Source: Gemmatirosa kalamazoonensis (GTDB lineage Bacteria; Gemmatimonadota; Gemmatimonadetes; Gemmatimonadales; Gemmatimonadaceae). From it: a DNA stretch of 64,000 nt. Under the pieces are notes generated by a model. That model saw nothing but the letters and a program-made list of their open reading frames with translations, did no database searches and had not been told where the DNA came from. Made by a program: the position numbers and the translations under genes. Of this stretch, positions 58,220-64,000 are shown piece after piece (the stretch's first letter is position 1; each line of letters starts with the position of its first letter). Location of the stretch: contig NZ_CP007128.1 in the NCBI RefSeq assembly GCF_000522985.1, positions 2,340,220 to 2,404,219 of the forward strand, written 5' to 3'.

Positions 58220-58223
<4 letters not shown>
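56832..58223 (-). CDS. sufD: Fe-S assembly protein SufD
   Basis: A protein of 463 residues with a right-handed beta-helix. Features are GFPTPKHEDWHYTSTAPI near the N-terminus, ALNTALFRDGVVIVV, a long beta-helix with GATLNGLYMLDGEQHCDNQT, KTDGKQTNNTLLLSD and the C-terminal HGATVGRLDETALFYMKSRG. SufD forms the SufBC2D scaffold and supports iron acquisition. GTG start overlapping the sufC stop (GTGA). The stop codon lies only 5 nt from the right arm of the perfect palindrome. Confidence 0.95.
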
Positions 58224-58972
<749 letters not shown>

Positions 58973-58991
58973 GTGTCTTCTCTCAGTTGGA

Positions 58992-60428
58992 TTAGCCGAC
59001 CGACCCTTCGAGCGTGATCCCGAGCAGCTGCTGCGCCTCGAGCGCGAACTCCATCGGCAGCTCCTGGAACACTTCCTTGCAGAAGCCGCTCACGATCATG
59101 CTCACCGCCTGCTCGGCGCTGAGCCCGCGCTGCTTCAGGTAGAAGATCTGGTCCTCGCCGATCTTCGACGTCGACGCCTCGTGCTCCACCATCGCGGTGT
59201 TGTTCTGCACCTCGATGTACGGGAACGTGTGCGCGCCGCACGCGTTGCCGACGAGCATGGAGTCGCACTGCGTGTAGTTGCGCGCCCCCGCCGCCTTCGG
59301 CAGCACGCGCACCGCGCCGCGGTACGAGTTGTTGCCGTGCCCGGCGGAGATGCCCTTGCTGACGATCGTCGACTTCGTGTTGCGGCCGATGTGGATCATC
59401 TTCGTGCCCGTGTCCGCCTGCTGGCGGCCGTTCACCACGGCGACCGAGTAGAACTCGCCCGTGGAGTCGTCGCCCTGCAGGATGACGCTCGGGTACTTCC
59501 ACGTGATCGCGGAGCCCGTCTCGACCTGCGTCCACGAGATCTTCGACCGCGCGCCGCGGCACGCGCCGCGCTTGGTCACGAAGTTGTAGACTCCGCCCAC
59601 GCCCTCCGCGTCGCCCGCGTACCAGTTCTGCACGGTGCTGTACTTCACCGTCGCGTCGTCCAGCGCGACGATCTCGACGACCGCGGCGTGGAGCTGGTTC
59701 TCGTCGCGCTTCGGCGCCGTGCATCCCTCGAGGTAGCTCACGTACGCGCCCTCGTCGGCGACGATGAGCGTGCGCTCGAACTGGCCGGTGCCGCTCGCGT
59801 TGATGCGGAAGTACGTCGACAGCTCCATCGGGCAGCGCACGCCCTTCGGCACGTACACGAACGAGCCGTCGGAGAACACCGCCGAGTTGAGCGCGGCGAA
59901 GAAGTTGTCGCTGTACGGCACGACGGAGCCGAGGTACTTCTGCACCAGCTCGGGGTGCTCGCGCACCGCCTCGCCGAACGAGCAGAAGATGATGCCCAGC
60001 TTGCCGAGCTCCTCGCGGTACGTCGTCGCCACGGACACGGAATCGAACACCGCATCGACGGCGACGCCCTCCAGGCGCTTCTGCTCGTTCAGCGAGATGC
60101 CGAGCTTCTTGTACGTCTCGAGGATCGCCGGGTCCACCTCGTCGAGCGACGTCTTGGACGTCGGGGACTTCGGCGCGGAGTAGTAGCTGATCGCCTGGTA
60201 GTCGATCGCCGGGTACTTCACGTTCGGCCAGTGCGGCTCCGCCATCTGCTGCCAGCGGCGGAACGCCTTCAGCCGCCAGTCGAGCAGCCAGGCGGGCTCG
60301 TTCTTCTTCGCGGAGATGGCGCGGACGACGTCCTCGTTCAGCCCCGGGGGCAGCTGGTCGGCCTCGACGTCGGTGACGAAGCCGTGCTGATACTCGCGGT
60401 TGACGAGAGTCTCGATGGTGGCGCTCAT
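58992..60428 (-). CDS. sufB: Fe-S assembly scaffold SufB
   Basis: A protein of 478 residues with the characteristic N-terminus ([20 protein letters not shown]) and the beta-helix core with [20 protein letters not shown] (Cys implicated in sulfur transfer). [10 protein letters not shown]-type [18 protein letters not shown] and C-terminal [20 protein letters not shown] complete it. The central cluster-assembly scaffold of the operon. ATG overlaps the sufR stop (ATGA). Confidence 0.97.
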   Translation of the reverse strand: MSATIETLVNREYQHGFVTDVEADQLPPGLNEDVVRAISAKKNEPAWLLDWRLKAFRRWQQMAEPHWPNVKYPAIDYQAISYYSAPKSPTSKTSLDEVDPAILETYKKLGISLNEQKRLEGVAVDAVFDSVSVATTYREELGKLGIIFCSFGEAVREHPELVQKYLGSVVPYSDNFFAALNSAVFSDGSFVYVPKGVRCPMELSTYFRINASGTGQFERTLIVADEGAYVSYLEGCTAPKRDENQLHAAVVEIVALDDATVKYSTVQNWYAGDAEGVGGVYNFVTKRGACRGARSKISWTQVETGSAITWKYPSVILQGDDSTGEFYSVAVVNGRQQADTGTKMIHIGRNTKSTIVSKGISAGHGNNSYRGAVRVLPKAAGARNYTQCDSMLVGNACGAHTFPYIEVQNNTAMVEHEASTSKIGEDQIFYLKQRGLSAEQAVSMIVSGFCKEVFQELPMEFALEAQQLLGITLEGSVG

Positions 60429-61117
60429 GCCTGCTCCTGATCGGACGGCGTGTCGCCGCCCGGGTTGATCGTGTCGTTAGGCGTGGTCGAGTACTCGCAG
60501 CAGGAGCAGCCGTCGAGGATGTGCGCCGTGCGCGTCACCGGCACAGCGAGCATCCGCTCCACGAACTCCTGCTCGGCGACGCAGATCTCCGGAAAGCGCG
60601 CGGCGACGTCCTTGATGGCGCAGTGGTGCTCGCGCAGCACCACGGTGCCGCCCGCATCATTCGCCTCCGCCATGAAGCCCTGCGAGGAGCGCAGCTCGGC
60701 GAGCAGCTGCGCGCGCTCGTGCAGCGGCAGCTCGGCGAGCCGCGGCGACGCTTCCTCGATGAGGTTGCGCCACTGCCGCCGAGCGAGCGCGATGACGCCG
60801 TCGGGTCCGGAGACCTCGCGCACCGACTCGAGCACCGCGGCGAGCACCGCGGCGTGCCCCTGCGGGAAGAGCGACTCGCCGAGCGCGGTGAGGGAGTACG
60901 CGTGCACCGGCGCGCCGACGCCGCGCACCTCGCGCTGGTAGCGCACGAGATCCTCCGACTCGAGCGAGTCGAGATGGCGGCGCAGCGCGTTCGGCGTGAC
61001 GCCGAACTGCTCGGCGAGCTCCTTCGCGGTGAGGGGGTGCGGGGCCTTCTTCAGCGCCACGAGCAGCTCGGCGCGGAGGCCACGGAACCCACTGAGCGAG
61101 GGCGGAACCTGTTGCAT
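60425..61117 (-). CDS. sufR: SufR-type Fe-S-sensing transcriptional regulator
   Basis: A protein of 230 residues. The winged helix (residues about 14-72) has [20 protein letters not shown]. The C-terminal half has cysteines that can hold a [4Fe-4S] cluster: Cys166 (HHCAIKD), Cys179 (EICVAEQ) and Cys204/206/207 (GCSCCEY). Known SufR proteins repress the suf operon when their cluster is present. It is the first gene of the operon, so autoregulation is likely. A good promoter ends 6 nt before its ATG. Confidence 0.9.
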   Translation of the reverse strand: MQQVPPSLSGFRGLRAELLVALKKAPHPLTAKELAEQFGVTPNALRRHLDSLESEDLVRYQREVRGVGAPVHAYSLTALGESLFPQGHAAVLAAVLESVREVSGPDGVIALARRQWRNLIEEASPRLAELPLHERAQLLAELRSSQGFMAEANDAGGTVVLREHHCAIKDVAARFPEICVAEQEFVERMLAVPVTRTAHILDGCSCCEYSTTPNDTINPGGDTPSDQEQA

Positions 61118-61123
61118 GGCTGA

Positions 61124-61152
61124 AACTTAGCCGGCCCTTCTCCATTCGTCAA
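61124..61152 (-). promoter_or_regulatory. Promoter of the SUF operon, leaderless
   Basis: On the minus strand TTGACG (61147-61152) and TAAGTT (61124-61129) are exactly 17 nt apart. The sufR ATG starts 6 nt after the -10, so the mRNA should begin at or next to the start codon. A SufR operator would be expected to overlap it, but no convincing inverted repeat was seen by eye. Confidence 0.7.
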
Positions 61153-61332
61153 CGAAACCGTGTGCGAATTCCGGGCGGCGGGTTCGGCGGGGAAGGGTGA
61201 CCTGCGCCACACGGCGGGCGAGCGCGGGACGAGTGGCCGCTTCACTCCTCGTCCGGCCGGCCGATACTCGCCCACAGAGGCTCGCAGTCCCCCCCTTTGG
61301 GTCTCCCCCCGCCCGACGTCGAGGATCTTCCG

Positions 61333-61764
61333 GTGCTCCAGATCGCCATCGTGACGGCCCTGCTGCTCACCGCCGTACTCTTCGCGCTCGTCAGCTCGCG
61401 GGCGATCGACAGCGCCGACTCGCGCGACGAGGTCGCGCGTCACCTCTTCCTCGCCAGCTTCGACGGGAGCGGCGTCGCGCCCTCGCTGCTGCTCGAGGTG
61501 TTCGAGGCGCTACGGCGGCGGGTGCCGCAGGGCGTGGACGTGATGCGCCCGGCCGACCAGCTCGCGGCGACGTACGGCTTCACGCAGGAGGACGCCGAGG
61601 ACGTCGTGCTCCTCGTCGCGGCCCGCTCCGAAGGCCACCTGCCGACGCCGTCCGATCTCGACCGCCTCGGCCAGCAGGTGCGCACCGTGGCCGACCTGGT
61701 GCGGTTCCTGGTGCCGTTCTGCATGCCCGAGCCGCAGCCGCGGATCCTCGCCCAGGCGAGCTGA
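61333..61764 (+). CDS. Membrane-anchored protein, possibly acyl-carrier-like
   Basis: A protein of 143 residues. The N-terminal hydrophobic helix is VLQIAIVTALLLTAVLFALV. A helical domain follows (SLLLEVFEALRRRVPQGVDV, FTQEDAEDVVLLVAARSEG, TVADLVRFLVPF). The end of the domain loosely recalls acyl carrier proteins or the ACP-like DUF1493, but the serine attachment motif is not evident. GAGGA 8 nt before GTG 61333 supports this start. Confidence 0.5.
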   Translation: MLQIAIVTALLLTAVLFALVSSRAIDSADSRDEVARHLFLASFDGSGVAPSLLLEVFEALRRRVPQGVDVMRPADQLAATYGFTQEDAEDVVLLVAARSEGHLPTPSDLDRLGQQVRTVADLVRFLVPFCMPEPQPRILAQAS

Positions 61765-61814
61765 CGGGCTCGGCGGAGGTCACGCGGAGACGCGGGGGAC
61801 TGCCTTCGGTTCAA

Positions 61815-61993
61815 TTGAACCGCAGAGGGCCGCAGAGGGCCGCAGAGAACGGCAACCGCTTCAACTGCTTTTTTCACCACAGAGGACACAGAGAAAAACC
61901 ACTTTGTTGGTTTCCTCCGTGTCCTCCGTGTCCTCTGTGGTTCAAGACAACGAGGCAGTCCTCTGCGGCCCTCTGCGGCCCTCTGCGGTTCAA
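61815..61993. repeat. Double-nested palindrome, homologue of the 16.3-kb element
   Basis: The outer arms are TTGAACCGCAGAGGGCCGCA onward (61815-61848) and CTCTGCGGCCCTCTGCGG to 61993. The inner arms are CCACAGAGGACACAGAG (61877-61893) and CTCCGTGTCCTCTGTGG (to 61940). Read on the minus strand it shares the layout and spacers AGGACTGCCTC and GGAAACCAAC with the element at 16.28-16.55 kb. It lies between two plus-strand genes. A TTTTTT run (61869-61874) lies before the inner stem. Confidence 0.92.
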
Positions 61994-62020
61994 ATGCAGG
62001 CCCGCAGTTCTCCATCTGAG

Positions 62021-62049
62021 ATGACTCCGCCCGAGCAGCCCGTTAGTCT
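62021..62049 (+). promoter_or_regulatory. Promoter with -10 five bases before the Wzi-like start
   Basis: ATGACT at 62021-62026 and TAGTCT at 62044-62049 are 17 nt apart. The GTG start is 5 nt after the -10, and no ribosome-binding site fits between. Confidence 0.5.
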
Positions 62050-62054
62050 GCGGC

Positions 62055-63659
62055 GTGCTCGCTCTGCGCCGACTCGCTGCTCTCTGCATCCTCGTGCCGG
62101 CGCTCGCCGCCGGGCAGCCCGCCGCCACCGTCTCCATCGACGACCCGATCTACGGCCTCGTCGATCGCCTGCTGGCCCGGGTGCCGGTGCCGGGTGCCGT
62201 CGTCGGCCAGCGGCCGTACTCGCGGCGGGAACTCGCGCGGATCGCGCGCGCCGTCGCGGCGACCGCTCCCTCCGACGCGCCGACGGCGCGGCTGCTCGCG
62301 ACGCTCGTCGCCGCGATCGGCGACACGGCGCCCGGCGCGTCGCGCGCGATCCGCCTGAGGGCGCTGGAGAGTGCCGCGCTCTCCGCCGCGGCGAGCGACG
62401 TCGCGCCGCGCGCGATTCCCGGCAATGGGCTGGGGAGCATCGACGCCCGCACCGCGCCGCCGCTCGACGCGCGCGGCGGCCGACCGGCGGTGCACGGCGT
62501 CGCGACCACGCTCGAGACGTCGCACGTGCTGGGCATCGGTGGCGGGCTCGCGCTCGTCGCGCAGCCGAGGCTCGATCTGCTCACGCCGACCGCGGGGGAC
62601 GCGCGGGGGCGCGTCGTGCCGCAGCGGCTCGTCGCCCGCGGCGTGTGGCACAATGCCGCGCTGCAGACCGGCGTCGATGCGGTGATCTGGGGGCAGCAGG
62701 GCGCGCGCAGCCTGCAGCTCTCGGCGAACGCGCCGCCGCTCCGCGCGGTGACGTTAGGCACCGACACCGCCGTGACGCTGCCGTGGGTGCTGCGCGTGCT
62801 CGGCCGCGTGCGCGCGCAGGCGATCGTCGCCGATCTCGGGCGCGGGCAGAACTTCCCGCACGCGAAGCTCGCCGGCTACAAGGTCACGCTCATGCCGTCG
62901 CCGCGGCTCGAGATCGGGTCGGGGCTGCTGAGCCAGTACGGCGGCCACGGCGCGCCGCCGCTCAACCTCGAGCAGCGGTTCGTCGACCTGTTCCCATACT
63001 TGACCTGGATCCATCCCGGCTCGTCGCGGTCGCGCGACAAGCTCGCGTCGAACAAGATCGCGGGCGTCGACGCGCGGCTGCGCGTGCCGGAGCTCGCGGG
63101 GCTCTCGGTGGCGTGGGACGGCGAGATCGACGACTTCGAGCCGTCGCGCCTCCCGAAGCTGCTCTGGGAGGACGGCGCCCACGTGCTCGGCGTGCGGTTC
63201 GACGCGCTGCGCCCCGACGGGTCGCTCGCCCTCGACCTGCGGCTGCACCACACGGGGCTGCGGCTGTTCGAGCACGCGCAGTTCACGTCGGGCGTGACGT
63301 ACCAGGACGCGGTGCTCGGCGACCCGCTCGGGCCGCACGCGGGCGCGGGGTACGCGACGCTCGAGTGGCGGCCGTCGCCGCTCGCGCTGCTCACGTTCGG
63401 CGGCGCGCTGGAGCGGCGCGACCCGAGCCTGTACTCGTCGACCACGGACCCCGACGGCAGCCACTTCCGCCTCGTCCGCGTGCGGTCGCTGCCGGTGGAG
63501 CAACGCGCGCGCCTCGAGGTCGGGGCGCGCCGCGACGCGTTAGGCGCGCTCGGCGCGTCGCTCCGCGTCGGCGTCGACCGGGTGACGAACGAGGACTTCG
63601 CGGCGCGCGCGGCGCGGTGGCGGCCGTTCGCCGAGGCGGGACTGCGGCTCCGCCGCTGA
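62055..63659 (+). CDS. Wzi-like capsule-assembly outer-membrane protein
   Basis: A protein of 534 residues with a signal peptide (LALRRLAALCILVPALAAGQ). A helical N-terminal segment is followed by IYGLVDRLLARVPVPGAVVG and GQRPYSRRELARIARAV, the start typical of Wzi-type barrels. The barrel has VARGVWHNAALQTGVDAVIW, KLAGYKVTLMPSPRLEIGSG, RFVDLFPYLTWIHPG and a final Phe/Arg-ended strand. Wzi binds capsular polysaccharide at the surface; no capsule genes are nearby. GTG start. Confidence 0.8.
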   Translation: MLALRRLAALCILVPALAAGQPAATVSIDDPIYGLVDRLLARVPVPGAVVGQRPYSRRELARIARAVAATAPSDAPTARLLATLVAAIGDTAPGASRAIRLRALESAALSAAASDVAPRAIPGNGLGSIDARTAPPLDARGGRPAVHGVATTLETSHVLGIGGGLALVAQPRLDLLTPTAGDARGRVVPQRLVARGVWHNAALQTGVDAVIWGQQGARSLQLSANAPPLRAVTLGTDTAVTLPWVLRVLGRVRAQAIVADLGRGQNFPHAKLAGYKVTLMPSPRLEIGSGLLSQYGGHGAPPLNLEQRFVDLFPYLTWIHPGSSRSRDKLASNKIAGVDARLRVPELAGLSVAWDGEIDDFEPSRLPKLLWEDGAHVLGVRFDALRPDGSLALDLRLHHTGLRLFEHAQFTSGVTYQDAVLGDPLGPHAGAGYATLEWRPSPLALLTFGGALERRDPSLYSSTTDPDGSHFRLVRVRSLPVEQRARLEVGARRDALGALGASLRVGVDRVTNEDFAARAARWRPFAEAGLRLRR

Positions 63660-63779
63660 CGCGTCCGACGCCGAGGGGCGCCGTTCACCCCGCCGTACCG
63701 CGATTCGCCCCACGCGCGTGGTCGCGCGCGCGCGACGCCCGTTAGGCTGCGTCCAGGTCCCCTCACCACGGACGCGCCC

Positions 63780-63986
63780 ATGACCACCGAACTCCGTCGC
63801 GACCTCCGCGCCGCCCTCGTCGTGCTCGGCCTCGGCTTCGCCATGCTCGCCGCCGCGGCGGCGCTCCACTCGCAACCGGGAGCCGCCGCGACGACCACGC
63901 GCGGCGAGCCGCATTCGCGGTGCCCGCAGCGTGACGCCCTCGACGCGCGCGCGCTGCTCGCCGCGGCGACCGACGCCGTGCGCTGA
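63780..63986 (+). CDS. Small single-helix membrane protein
   Basis: A protein of 68 residues with one transmembrane helix (RAALVVLGLGFAMLAAAAAL) and a short Ala/Thr/Arg tail with one Cys. It could be a signal anchor. A GTTAGGC with TAGGCT at 63743-63748 lies 31 nt upstream. Family not recognised; weak coding support. Confidence 0.45.
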   Translation: MTTELRRDLRAALVVLGLGFAMLAAAAALHSQPGAAATTTRGEPHSRCPQRDALDARALLAAATDAVR

Positions 63987-64000
63987 GCGTCGCCTCACGA

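Overview
The window is very GC-rich, densely coding chromosomal DNA from a Gram-negative bacterium. I infer a member of the Gemmatimonadota, or a close relative. The reasons are ADOP-type orphan ABC permeases (two), many secreted lipoproteins, LVIVD-repeat, Wzi-like, DUF2490 and Omp85-like outer-membrane proteins, a TonB-plug-only protein, and a SUF operon with SufU. This is a family-content inference and was not tested by a search. I saw no rRNA, tRNA, CRISPR array, phage or classical insertion sequence.

Layout. 1-5.2 kb: an ADOP permease (5' end outside the window), a four-helix-bundle S23-type gene between two inverted heptamer arrays, a GH10-like lipoprotein and a PEP-CTERM protein. 5.2-16.2 kb: hemolysin III-like membrane protein, small lipoprotein, secreted M20 amidohydrolase, outer-membrane protein, LVIVD lipoprotein, polytopic protein, second ADOP permease, phosphoesterase. 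16.6-25.4 kb: M1 peptidase coupled to a plug-domain protein, HdeD-like protein, Omp85-like protein, ATP-grasp plus flavin monooxygenase pair. 26-34.5 kb: rpsU with a leader attenuator, ATL protein and SDR, TonB-like protein, LysE exporter, M20 and M28 peptidases, thioesterase, PhzF. 34.5-46 kb: P5C dehydrogenase with a frameshift, truncated kinase-like regulator, endonuclease IV, SWIB/histone-like protein, signal peptidase I, M24 peptidase, GroES-like protein, bacilliredoxin, YqjD/YqjE-like stress operon. 46-54.2 kb: NatAB-type exporter, orphan molybdate-type permease, RNase H-fold nuclease, VTT/DedA protein, Uma2 protein. 54.2-61.1 kb: one operon sufR-sufB-sufC-sufD-(hairpin)-sufU2-Rieske-sufS-sufU1. 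61.3-64 kb: small membrane protein and a Wzi-like protein.

The recurring physiology is peptide and amino-acid scavenging (M1, M20 twice, M24, M28, P5C dehydrogenase, LysE) by an envelope rich in lipoproteins and beta-barrels, with Fe-S assembly under SufR control.

Two genome-scale signals are not explained by genes. (1) Ten intergenic or gene-edge palindromes are built from short tandem words of 7-10 nt, in shared word families. One of them encloses the S23-type four-helix-bundle gene, like a 23S rRNA intervening sequence placed outside rRNA. (2) The heptamer GTTAGGC is dispersed at about 39 sites on both strands, several times more than base composition predicts. It falls in every reading frame and supplies nearly all TTA codons. 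Several genes also have a TAnnnT -10 element 5-8 nt from the start codon, suggesting leaderless mRNAs.
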